Shown here in pieces: positions 1 to 6,623 of a stretch of 20,442 nt of DNA. Position 1 is the first letter of the stretch, and the number at the start of each line of letters is the position of its first letter. Made by a program: the position numbers and the translations under genes. The stretch spans positions 1 to 20,442 of the forward strand of contig JABIRQ010000169.1 in the NCBI GenBank assembly GCA_018699755.1, read 5' to 3'. A model generated the notes under the pieces. That model had not been told where the DNA came from. It did no database searches and saw only the letters and a list, made by a program, of their open reading frames with translations. Origin of the DNA: Rhodospirillaceae bacterium (GTDB lineage: Bacteria > Pseudomonadota > Alphaproteobacteria > CADEGL01).

Positions 1-341
1 ACGCCGTGCTGTTCGTTCACGGCATCGGCTCCTCCGGCATCATCATCGGTTTCTCGACCATGCGCGAGGCGGCGGCGCCCCACCTGGTGGGCGCCTCGCT
101 CGGCATCGTCAACACCTTCGTCATGGGCTTCAGCGCCCTGATCCATCCCCTGCTCGGCCTGCTGCTCGATCTGGCCTGGGACGGGCGCATGGAGAACGGG
201 GTGCGCTACTACGGTACGGGCGACTACGAACGCGCTATGCTGGTCTTGCCGGCGACCCTGGTCGTCGGCCTGATCGCCGCCGCCCTGGTCCGCGAGACCT
301 GGTGCGGCGAAGCCCCCGCGGGCGCCACCGCGCGGAGTTGA
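1..341 (+). CDS. MFS transporter, C-terminal fragment (5' end outside window)
   Basis: This is the last ~113 residues of a membrane transporter whose start lies before the window. It is read in the frame with codons beginning at base 3 and ends in TGA at 339-341. The first GTG at base 6 is an internal valine, not a start. The segment STMREAAAPHLVGASLGIVN, followed by FVMGFSALIHPLLGLLLDL, is typical of the second half of major facilitator proteins, where a short cytoplasmic loop precedes transmembrane helices 10-11. A last hydrophobic helix (MLVLPATLVVGLIAAALV) precedes a short polar tail. The stop lies 2 bp before the next ATG, so it is probably co-transcribed with the hydroxypyruvate isomerase and glycerate kinase genes. 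That suggests uptake of a small organic acid, but the substrate cannot be read from this fragment. Confidence 0.75.
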   Translation, partial: AVLFVHGIGSSGIIIGFSTMREAAAPHLVGASLGIVNTFVMGFSALIHPLLGLLLDLAWDGRMENGVRYYGTGDYERAMLVLPATLVVGLIAAALVRETWCGEAPAGATARS

Positions 342-343
342 GG

Positions 344-1120
344 ATGCCCCGCTTCGCCGCCAACCTTTCGACCATGTTCCGCGAGCTGCCCTTTCTCGAG
401 CGCTTCGCGGCGGCGCGGGCGGCGGGGGTCGAGGCCGTGGAATGCCAGCAGCCCTACGGCGCGCCCAAGGAAGAAATCGCCCGGCGGCTGGCCGATCACG
501 GCCAGATCCTGGTCCTGCACAACACGCCGGAGGGCGGAGCGGAGGATAAGGGCATCGCCTGCCATCCGGGCCGCGAGGCGGAGTTCCGGGAGACTTTCAA
601 GCTGGCCGTGGACTACGCCCACCACTTGGGCTGTCCGCATCTGCACCTGATGGCGGGCGTGGCTCCGGAGGGCGCCGAGCCGGCGGCCCTGCGCGGCACC
701 TATCTCGCCAACCTGGCCTGGGCGGCGGAGCGCGGTGCGCCCGCCGGGGTCATGCCCCTGGTCGAGGCGATCAACACCACCGACCTGCCCGGTTTCTACG
801 TCTGCCGGGTCGATCAGGCGATCGGGATGATCGAGGCCGCCGGGCACGACAATCTCGGCCTGCAATACGATTTCTATCATCGCCAGATGATGGAGGGCGC
901 GCTGATGGCCGGGTTCGAAGCCGCGCGGCCCCATATCCGCCATGTCCAGGTCTCGGACGTGCCAGGCCGCCACGAACCGGGCAGCGGCGAAATCGCCTAC
1001 GATCATATCTTCGCCCGGCTCGATGCCCTGGGTTATGACGGTTGGATCGGCTGCGAATACACACCGGCGGCGGGCACGGTCGAGGGGCTCGGCTGGATCG
1101 AGCCGTGGCGGCACGCATGA
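344..1120 (+). CDS. hyi: Hydroxypyruvate isomerase
   Basis: A 258-aa cytosolic TIM-barrel protein of the xylose isomerase-like/Hyi family, which interconverts hydroxypyruvate and tartronate semialdehyde. The ATG at 344 is chosen because GGAG lies 6 nt upstream, because it gives the usual family length, and because the N-terminus PRFAANLSTMFRELPFLERF is where the family begins. Family signatures are present: E141 in VEAINTTDLPGF, D176 in QYDFYHRQMMEG, the HIRHVQVSDVPGRHEPGSGE block at 197-216, and E238 in YDGWIGCEY. E141, D176 and E238 fit the expected metal and acid-base residues. Its stop overlaps the ATG of the glycerate kinase gene (ATGA at 1117-1120), which indicates translational coupling and a shared pathway. 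Confidence 0.9.
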   Translation: MPRFAANLSTMFRELPFLERFAAARAAGVEAVECQQPYGAPKEEIARRLADHGQILVLHNTPEGGAEDKGIACHPGREAEFRETFKLAVDYAHHLGCPHLHLMAGVAPEGAEPAALRGTYLANLAWAAERGAPAGVMPLVEAINTTDLPGFYVCRVDQAIGMIEAAGHDNLGLQYDFYHRQMMEGALMAGFEAARPHIRHVQVSDVPGRHEPGSGEIAYDHIFARLDALGYDGWIGCEYTPAAGTVEGLGWIEPWRHA

Positions 1121-2382
1121 CCACGGCGACCGGCTCGCCCCGTGCCCTCCTGCGCGCCCTGTTCGACGCGGCCGTCGCCGCCGCCGATCCGGCCCTGCGG
1201 GTCGCGGCCCATCTGCCACCCCCGCCGGCCGGTCGAACGATCGTGCTGGGCGCGGGCAAGGCCAGCGCCGTCATGGCCCGGGCGGTCGAGGAGGCCTGGT
1301 CCGGCCCGCTCTCCGGCCTCGTCGTCACGCGCTACGGCTATGCCCAAGCCTGTCGCCATATCGAGATCGTCGAGGCCGCCCATCCGGTGCCCGACGCGGC
1401 GGGCGAGGCGGCGGCCCGGCGCATCCTGGAAATCGCCGAGGGCTGCGGCGAGGGCGATCTGGTTCTGTGCCTGATTTCGGGCGGCGGCTCGGCCCTCATG
1501 CCCCTGCCCGCGCCGGGCCTGACCCTGGCCGACAAGCAGGCCATGAACCGCGCCCTGCTGCGCTCGGGCGCCGATATCGCCGAGATCAACACGGTGCGCA
1601 AGCATCTCTCCGCCATCAAGGGCGGGCGGCTGGCCGCCGCGATCCACCCGGCGTGCGGCCTGGCCCTGATGATCTCCGACGTGCCGGGAGACGATCCGGC
1701 CACCATCGCCTCCGGCCCCACGGTGGGCGATGCCACGACATTCGCCGATGCCCTGGCCATCGCCGAGAAATACGCCATCGCGGAACCGGGCGCAGCCCTC
1801 GCCCATCTGCGCCAGGCCGAGGAGGAGACACCCAAGCCGGGCGACCCACGCCTCGCGCGCATGGAAAACATCGTGATCGCCGCCGCCGCCCAATCCCTCG
1901 ATGCGGCGGCCGAACGGGCGCGGGCGACGGGAATCGAAGCGGTCCTTCTGGGCGACGATCTGGAGGGCGAATCGCGCGAATTGGGCGCAGCCCATGCCCG
2001 CCTGGCCCTGGCGGCGCGCGAGGCCGGCCGGCCCACGGTTCTCCTGTCGGGCGGCGAGACGACGGTGACGGTGCGCGGCGAAAACGGCCGCGGCGGTCCC
2101 AACACGGAATATCTGCTGGCCCTGGCCCTCGACGGTGCCGAGGGCATCTGGGCCCTGGCCTGCGACACCGACGGCATCGACGGCACCGAGGACAATGCCG
2201 GCGCGCTTCTGACCCCCGACACCCTGACGCGGGCCGCCGCGCGGGGTCTTGACCCCCGAAGGGCCTTGGTCGAAAACGATGCCTATGGCGTTTTCGCGGC
2301 GCTGGACGACCTCGTGGTGACCGGGCCGACCCGGACCAACGTCAACGACTTCAGAGCCGTCCTGATCTCGCCCGCAGCGTGA
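1117..2382 (+). CDS. Glycerate 2-kinase, MOFRL family (GckA/TtuD type)
   Basis: A 421-aa protein of the DUF4147/MOFRL glycerate kinase family, long annotated as hydroxypyruvate reductase TtuD. It phosphorylates D-glycerate to 2-phosphoglycerate. The glycine-rich VLGAGKASAVMARAVEEAW lies near residues 43-61, followed by CLISGGGSALMPLPAPGLTL and the INTVRKHLSAIKGGRLA segment. The C-terminal MOFRL part contains LLSGGETTVTVRGENGRGGP and ACDTDGIDGTEDNAGA. The ATG at 1117 overlaps the stop of hyi by four bases; an upstream in-frame GTG would lie deep inside hyi and is unlikely. With hyi it forms the tartronate semialdehyde/glycerate branch, and its product feeds enolase and then the pyruvate kinase encoded 2.6 kb downstream. 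Symbols gckA and ttuD are both in use, so none is assigned. Confidence 0.9.
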   Translation: MTTATGSPRALLRALFDAAVAAADPALRVAAHLPPPPAGRTIVLGAGKASAVMARAVEEAWSGPLSGLVVTRYGYAQACRHIEIVEAAHPVPDAAGEAAARRILEIAEGCGEGDLVLCLISGGGSALMPLPAPGLTLADKQAMNRALLRSGADIAEINTVRKHLSAIKGGRLAAAIHPACGLALMISDVPGDDPATIASGPTVGDATTFADALAIAEKYAIAEPGAALAHLRQAEEETPKPGDPRLARMENIVIAAAAQSLDAAAERARATGIEAVLLGDDLEGESRELGAAHARLALAAREAGRPTVLLSGGETTVTVRGENGRGGPNTEYLLALALDGAEGIWALACDTDGIDGTEDNAGALLTPDTLTRAAARGLDPRRALVENDAYGVFAALDDLVVTGPTRTNVNDFRAVLISPAA

Positions 2383-2399
2383 CGCAACGGAGATCGCTC

Positions 2400-3581
2400 A
2401 TGCAGACCCCCACCCGGACCCCCACGCAGACCGGCGCCCGGATCGATGCAATGTTCGACCCCGCCACCTATGCCGAGGTGCGCAAGCCGCTGCTCGAAGC
2501 GCGCACCCTGCCCGCCTGGTGCTACACCGCGCCCGAATGGCACGCGCGCGAGATCGAGGAGGTCTTTCTCAAGGGCTGGCTTTTCCTCGGGCGAATCGAA
2601 CAGGTCGCCAAGCCGGGCGATTACAGGGCGATCGAGACGCCGGGCGGGCCGGTCCTGATGATGCGCGGCCGGGACGACGAGGTGCGCGTCTTCGCCAACA
2701 CCTGCCGGCACCGGGGGGCGCAGCTTCTCGAGGGCGAGGGCAACTGCCGCGCCGTCCAATGCCCCTACCACGCCTGGGTCTACGCCCTGGACGGCAAGCT
2801 GACCGGCGCGCCGGGCATGGAAGATACGATCGGCTTCGACAAGGCGGATTGGGGCCTGACGCCGGTGCGCCAGGAGATCTGGGAGGGCTGCGTCTTCATC
2901 AGCTTCGATCCGGACGGCCCAGATTTCCTGGACCATTTCGGCAATATGCCGGAGGTGCTGGGCCAGTACGGCTTCGCCGATCTGGTCTGTGTCGACAGCC
3001 GCGACTTCGACGTTCCATGCAACTGGAAGCTTTTGATCGAAAACGCGCTGGAGCCCTATCACACCGCGACCGTCCACAAGACCTCCCTGGGCGGCCAGGG
3101 CGGCCACCTGGTCGAGACCCGCGGCAATTGGGACGCCATGTTCGGCACCAACGACCAGGACCAGAGCTTTTCGGTGCTGCCGGGCGAGACCTGCGACCTG
3201 CCCTTCATCAAATCTCTCGGGAAGATGGAGCAGCGCGGCGCCTATTTCACCGTGCTCTACCCTTCGACTCAGTTCGCCTGCGCCCAGGACAGCGTGTGGT
3301 GGCTGCGCCTGCTGCCGACCGGGCCGGAGAGCTGCCGCCTCAATGCCGGCTTCATGTTTCCCAAGGATGCTGTCGCGCGTTCCGATTTCGCCGAGGAGAG
3401 CAAGAAGCACTTCCACCGCTGGTTCACCGGCATCGACGAGGACAACTGGATCAGCGTGATGCAGCAGAAAGGCCTGCGCTCCGCCGCCCGCACCCCGGGC
3501 CCGTTGGCAAGCCAGGAGGTGGTGGTCCACAAGGTCTACAACTGGTTGCTCGACCGGATGCTGGAAAACGGCGCCGCCTAG
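2400..3581 (+). CDS. Rieske non-heme iron oxygenase, alpha subunit
   Basis: A 393-aa ring-hydroxylating-type oxygenase. The Rieske [2Fe-2S] motif C-x-H-x16-C-x2-H is complete (C102, H104, C121, H124). The catalytic domain has NALEPYHTATVH, giving H221 and H226 of the mononuclear iron site and the bridging acid E218; the third ligand is probably D348 in IDEDNW. The ATG at 2400 is preferred over a GTG at 2379 because GGAG lies 7 nt upstream. The GTG would overlap the kinase stop. General resemblance is to the choline/glycine-betaine/carnitine monooxygenase (GbcA/CntA-like) branch, but I cannot name the substrate. No reductase or ferredoxin gene lies in the window, so electrons must come from elsewhere. 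The position at the end of the hyi-kinase run suggests it may feed that pathway; this is inference. Confidence 0.9.
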   Translation: MQTPTRTPTQTGARIDAMFDPATYAEVRKPLLEARTLPAWCYTAPEWHAREIEEVFLKGWLFLGRIEQVAKPGDYRAIETPGGPVLMMRGRDDEVRVFANTCRHRGAQLLEGEGNCRAVQCPYHAWVYALDGKLTGAPGMEDTIGFDKADWGLTPVRQEIWEGCVFISFDPDGPDFLDHFGNMPEVLGQYGFADLVCVDSRDFDVPCNWKLLIENALEPYHTATVHKTSLGGQGGHLVETRGNWDAMFGTNDQDQSFSVLPGETCDLPFIKSLGKMEQRGAYFTVLYPSTQFACAQDSVWWLRLLPTGPESCRLNAGFMFPKDAVARSDFAEESKKHFHRWFTGIDEDNWISVMQQKGLRSAARTPGPLASQEVVVHKVYNWLLDRMLENGAA

Positions 3582-3814
3582 CGGAAGCCGGCGCGGAAGC
3601 CGCGACGGGGCGTCCCCGCGCGGAGCCAAACCTCAAGGTGCCGAATCGGCGGAACTGCGAAGGCGCCGCTCGGTGCCGCTCGGTGCCGGGCATGTTACAA
3701 TTTCGGGCCGCTGTCCGATGTCGTTCGGACAGCCTCAGATTGCGATGTCGCTATGGCGGTCCAAGCCGGCAGATCGATATGATTCGACACCTGCAACGAA
3801 TTCGGGGGCACGCG
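3582..3814. other. Intergenic region between Rieske gene and ampH-like gene
   Basis: This 233-bp spacer holds no convincing gene. It contains a short GC hairpin (CGGGG-CGT-CCCCG, near 3606-3618), a tandem pair of GCCGCTCGGT units near 3666-3686, and a perfect 8-bp inverted repeat described separately. An in-frame ATG at 3779 could extend the downstream gene by 12 residues, but it has no ribosome binding site and would place a polar extension before the signal peptide. Confidence 0.5.
3711..3732. promoter_or_regulatory. Perfect inverted repeat upstream of ampH-like gene
   Basis: CTGTCCGA (3711-3718) and TCGGACAG (3725-3732) are exact reverse complements separated by 6 nt. The repeat lies ~83 bp upstream of the ATG at 3815. 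It is not followed by a T run, so an intrinsic terminator is unlikely. It could be an operator for a dimeric regulator or an mRNA hairpin; the sequence alone does not decide. Confidence 0.35.
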
Positions 3815-4975
3815 ATGGGCACGAACAGCGACGGGACAGGGAGATATCGACCCGGCGCGCGGATCAGCTTGATCGTTGCCGCCTTCCTTTTCGGAAGCGC
3901 GGCCCAGGCGGCCGCGGAGACGAATCTGGATGAACTGGTCGAATTCACCGGCCAAGTGACCTTTCTGCAAAGCGCGGCGCCCGGGCTGGTCATCGCAGCG
4001 ATTCGCGACGGCGAAACGGCTGTCTTCGGGTTCGGCGAGACCGCGAGAGGGTCCGGCGTGGAGCCGAACGGAGACACCATCGTCAGGGTCGGGTCCATCA
4101 CCAAGGCCTTCACCGGCGAGGTGCTCGCCCATCTGCGGGCCGCCAACAAGCTGGCCTTCGCCGACACGCTCGAGAAATGGGCGCCGGAATTCGCGAACAA
4201 GGGGACCCGGCCCATCCGGCTGATCGATCTCGCCACCCATTCGGCGGGCCTGCCGCGCGAACTCCCGCGCTCTTCCGGGCCGCCCGAGGACCCGCTCAGC
4301 ACGATCACCGCCGAGGGATTGGCGGCATGGATGAAGTCGAACGACCTCATGTTCGAGCCGGGATCGGCGATCCAATACTCGAATTTCGCCTTCGACCTGC
4401 TGTCCATAGCCCTGGCGAAGGCCGGGGGGGCGGTTTATCCGGACCTCTTGTCGTCCTTCGTCACCAAGCCGCTCGGGATGGCCGATACCGGCTTTGCCGT
4501 TGACGTGTCCCAGCGCTCCCGTTTGATGACGGGGCACAACTTCGACGGCAGCGCGATGCAGCCGGTCCCGACCGGCGATGTGGTGGTCGGGTCCGGGGGC
4601 CTCTATTCGACTGGAAACGACCTGTTGAAATGGCTCGCCTGGCATCTCGACCGGTTCTCCGCCGACGGGGGTGAAGTCCGCCTGCTCGATCACGCGACCT
4701 ATCTGCAACGCGATGGCCTCGACATGGTCTACGGGATGGACGAATCCGGCGAGATGTCCGCGATGGGCCTCGGTTGGGTGGTGATGGAGCCGGAAGGCAA
4801 CCGGCCCCTGATTCTGCAAAAGGCAGGGGGGTTCCGGGGCCAATTCGACTATATCGCCTTTGCCCCGGCGCGGGGCGTCGGAGTCTTCATCTCGATCAAT
4901 CAGTACGATTTCGCGACGGCTATCAGTATGGCCGGCGTGGTGAACGAACTGATCGCCCAGCTCGCGCCGCGTTAG
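3815..4975 (+). CDS. AmpH-like penicillin-binding serine hydrolase (class C beta-lactamase fold), exported
   Basis: A 386-aa protein of the beta-lactamase/transpeptidase-like superfamily. It aligns by eye through most of its length with E. coli AmpH, a periplasmic D,D-carboxypeptidase/endopeptidase of peptidoglycan; shared blocks include LIDLATHSAGLPREL, FAFDLL, VGSGGLYST and AMGLGWVVMEPEG. The signal peptide has a basic segment (RYRPGAR), a hydrophobic core (ISLIVAAFLFGSAA) and a likely cleavage after AQA near residue 32. The nucleophile motif S94-I-T-K97 and Y188-S-N190 are present. The third motif, normally K-T-G, reads K336-A-G338. The ATG at 3815 is chosen for a G-rich ribosome binding site 6 nt upstream and a well-placed signal peptide. 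An esterase or D-aminopeptidase role within the same superfamily is the alternative. Confidence 0.85.
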   Translation: MGTNSDGTGRYRPGARISLIVAAFLFGSAAQAAAETNLDELVEFTGQVTFLQSAAPGLVIAAIRDGETAVFGFGETARGSGVEPNGDTIVRVGSITKAFTGEVLAHLRAANKLAFADTLEKWAPEFANKGTRPIRLIDLATHSAGLPRELPRSSGPPEDPLSTITAEGLAAWMKSNDLMFEPGSAIQYSNFAFDLLSIALAKAGGAVYPDLLSSFVTKPLGMADTGFAVDVSQRSRLMTGHNFDGSAMQPVPTGDVVVGSGGLYSTGNDLLKWLAWHLDRFSADGGEVRLLDHATYLQRDGLDMVYGMDESGEMSAMGLGWVVMEPEGNRPLILQKAGGFRGQFDYIAFAPARGVGVFISINQYDFATAISMAGVVNELIAQLAPR

Positions 4976-5022
4976 AGAGGCGGCCCGCGACACCCTCCCT
5001 AGCCAGGACTCGCCGCCCGGCC

Positions 5023-5035
5023 TAGACTCCTTTCC
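5023..5035 (+). promoter_or_regulatory. Possible -10 element directly before pyk (leaderless start?)
   Basis: TAGACT at 5023-5028 matches a sigma-70-type -10 element and ends 7 nt before the ATG at 5036. No Shine-Dalgarno sequence is visible. If used, transcription would begin at or next to the start codon. No good -35 element is seen, so support is weak. Confidence 0.25.
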
Positions 5036-6454
5036 ATGCACAGGAACCGGCGCGCCAAGATCGTTGCGACCCTCGGGCCCGCGAGCGGGAACGAGGCCGA
5101 AATCCGCGCCCTGTTCGAGGCGGGAGCCGATGTCTTCCGTCTGAATTTCAGCCATGGGACGCACGCCGAGCAGGCCGTGCGCTATGCCGCCGTGCGCGCG
5201 GTCGAGGCGGCGGTCGGGCGGCCCGTCGCCGTGCTGATGGATTTGCAGGGCCCCAAGCTGCGCGTGGGCGAGTTCGCGAAGGGCGAGGTCGAGTTGAAGG
5301 CGGGCGCCAGGTTCCGCCTGGACCTGGACCCCGCGCCGGGCGACGCACGCCGCGCCACCCTGCCCCATCCCGAGATTTTTGCCGCCCTGGAAACCGGCTC
5401 GGACCTGCTGCTCGACGATGGGCGGCTGCGCCTCAAGGTGACGGCGCTCGGCGCCGATCACGCCGAAACCGAGGTGATGGTCGGCGGCGATCTGTCCGAC
5501 CACAAGGGAGTCAACGTGCCGGGCGTGGTGCTGCCAGTCTCGCCCATCACCGAGAAAGACCAGGCCGATCTGCGTTTCGGCCTCGACCTGGGGGTGGATT
5601 GGGTCGGCCTCAGCTTCGTCCAGCGGCCCGAGGATCTGGCCGAGGCGCGCAAGCTGATCGCGGGCCGGGCCGGGCTTCTGGCCAAGCTGGAAAAGCCCAC
5701 CGCGATCGAACGCCTGGACGAGATCGTCGAACTCTCCGACGCGGTGATGGTCGCGCGCGGCGATCTGGGCGTGGAACTGCCGCCCGAGGACGTGCCCAGC
5801 CTGCAGAAGCGCATCGTCCGGACCTGCCGCCACGCCGGCAAGCCGGTCGTCGTGGCGACCCAGATGCTGGAATCCATGCTGTCGAGCCCGCGCCCGACCC
5901 GGGCCGAGGCCTCGGACGTGGCGACGGCCGTCTACGAAGGCGCGGATGCCGTGATGCTGTCGGGCGAGACGGCGGTGGGCGACTACCCGATCGAGGCGGT
6001 CTCGATGATGAGCCGCATCGTCGAGCGGGTGGAGCGGGACGAGAATTTCCGCAAGATCATGGACGCCGAGCATCCCGACCCCCAGGCGACCAGCGCCGAC
6101 GCCATCACCGCCGCCGCCCGCCAGGTCGCCGATACCCTGTCTGTCGCCGCCATCGTCACCTACACCACTTCGGGCTCGACCACCCTGCGCGCGGCGCGCG
6201 AGCGGCCGGAGGTGCCGATCCTCTGCCTGACCCCGGACGAGCGCACGGCGCGCCGCCTGGCTCTGGCCTGGGGCGTCCATTGCGTCCACACCCAGGATGT
6301 CGGCAGCATCGACGAGATGGTCGCCCATTCCACCGCCCTCACCGCCAGCGAGGGCTACGGCGAACCCGGCCAGCGGGTGGTGATCACCGCCGGCATGCCC
6401 TTCGGCACCCCCGGCGCCACGAACCTGCTCCGCATCGCCTGGATCGACGGCTAG
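5036..6454 (+). CDS. pyk: Pyruvate kinase
   Basis: A 472-aa cytosolic glycolytic enzyme converting phosphoenolpyruvate and ADP to pyruvate and ATP. The length is normal for bacterial pyruvate kinases. Signatures in order: KIVATLGPAS at the N-terminus, FRLNFSHG, VLMDLQGPKLRVGEF, the small B domain, AKLEKPTAIERLDEI with the conserved active-site lysine segment, VMVARGDLGVELP, ATQMLESMLSSPRPTRAEASDVA and VMLSGETAVGDYP. The C-terminal allosteric-type domain follows, ending in GTPGATNLLRIAWI. The start ATG at 5036 gives the family N-terminus; no ribosome binding site is apparent. Downstream of a glycerate 2-kinase it resembles the TtuE pyruvate kinase that accompanies TtuD in tartrate-utilisation clusters. 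Whether this is the housekeeping or a pathway-specific isozyme cannot be decided here. Confidence 0.95.
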   Translation: MHRNRRAKIVATLGPASGNEAEIRALFEAGADVFRLNFSHGTHAEQAVRYAAVRAVEAAVGRPVAVLMDLQGPKLRVGEFAKGEVELKAGARFRLDLDPAPGDARRATLPHPEIFAALETGSDLLLDDGRLRLKVTALGADHAETEVMVGGDLSDHKGVNVPGVVLPVSPITEKDQADLRFGLDLGVDWVGLSFVQRPEDLAEARKLIAGRAGLLAKLEKPTAIERLDEIVELSDAVMVARGDLGVELPPEDVPSLQKRIVRTCRHAGKPVVVATQMLESMLSSPRPTRAEASDVATAVYEGADAVMLSGETAVGDYPIEAVSMMSRIVERVERDENFRKIMDAEHPDPQATSADAITAAARQVADTLSVAAIVTYTTSGSTTLRAARERPEVPILCLTPDERTARRLALAWGVHCVHTQDVGSIDEMVAHSTALTASEGYGEPGQRVVITAGMPFGTPGATNLLRIAWIDG

Positions 6455-6523
6455 GCGCGTTTCGCCTGCCCAGCAAGGTCGAAACCCCTCACCTTCCCCC
6501 GCGCCTGCGGCGCGCGGGCCCCT

Positions 6524-6544
6524 CCCTCTCCCTATGGGAGAGGG
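6524..6544. repeat. Intact palindromic repeat CCCTCTCCC-TAT-GGGAGAGGG
   Basis: A perfect 9-bp inverted repeat with a 3-nt loop, located 70 bp after the pyk stop. A second, nearly identical unit begins 21 bp later and is interrupted by the mobile element. Palindromes of this appearance are widespread intergenic repeats in high-GC proteobacteria. It could fold as a hairpin and help end pyk transcription, though no T run follows. Confidence 0.7.
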
Positions 6545-6565
6545 AATCTCGATGACCCCATTGAA

Positions 6566-6574
6566 CCCTCTCCC
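6566..6574. repeat. Left half of interrupted palindrome
   Basis: CCCTCTCCC at 6566-6574 pairs with GGGAGAGGG at 9552-9560. Joining the two through a single ATA recreates a perfect copy of the neighbouring intact palindrome, which shows where the element landed. Confidence 0.75.
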
Positions 6575-6580
6575 ATAGGG

Positions 6581-6604
6581 GGCAATAGTATACGTAACAT
6601 AGCA
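6581..6604 (+). repeat. Left terminal inverted repeat
   Basis: It begins GGCAATAGTATACG and ends ACATAGCA. It matches the reverse complement of 9522-9545 at 19 of 24 positions. The outward GG start fits the family. Confidence 0.85.
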
Positions 6605-6623
6605 TAGGGGAGAGGGGCTGGGC

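Larger units (their letters stand above)
6455..6580. other. Intergenic remnant downstream of pyk, repeat-rich
   Basis: This stretch holds GC-rich repeat sequence: a CCCCTCACC-type segment, a GCGCCTGCGGCGC hairpin, one intact palindrome and the left half of a second one. Together with 9555-9607 it would form a ~180-bp spacer between the convergent pyk and hydratase genes if the mobile element were removed. It probably serves as a bidirectional termination zone. Confidence 0.55.

Noticed and set aside
2379..2399. GTG start of the Rieske gene overlapping the kinase stop
   Set aside because: The ATG at 2400 has a well-placed GGAG, and the seven extra residues add nothing recognisable; the GTG remains possible but less likely.
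6524..6544. CRISPR-like or phage attachment site in the palindrome cluster
   Set aside because: There are only two palindromic units with no regular spacers, no cas genes, no integrase and no tRNA; they fit a dispersed intergenic repeat.
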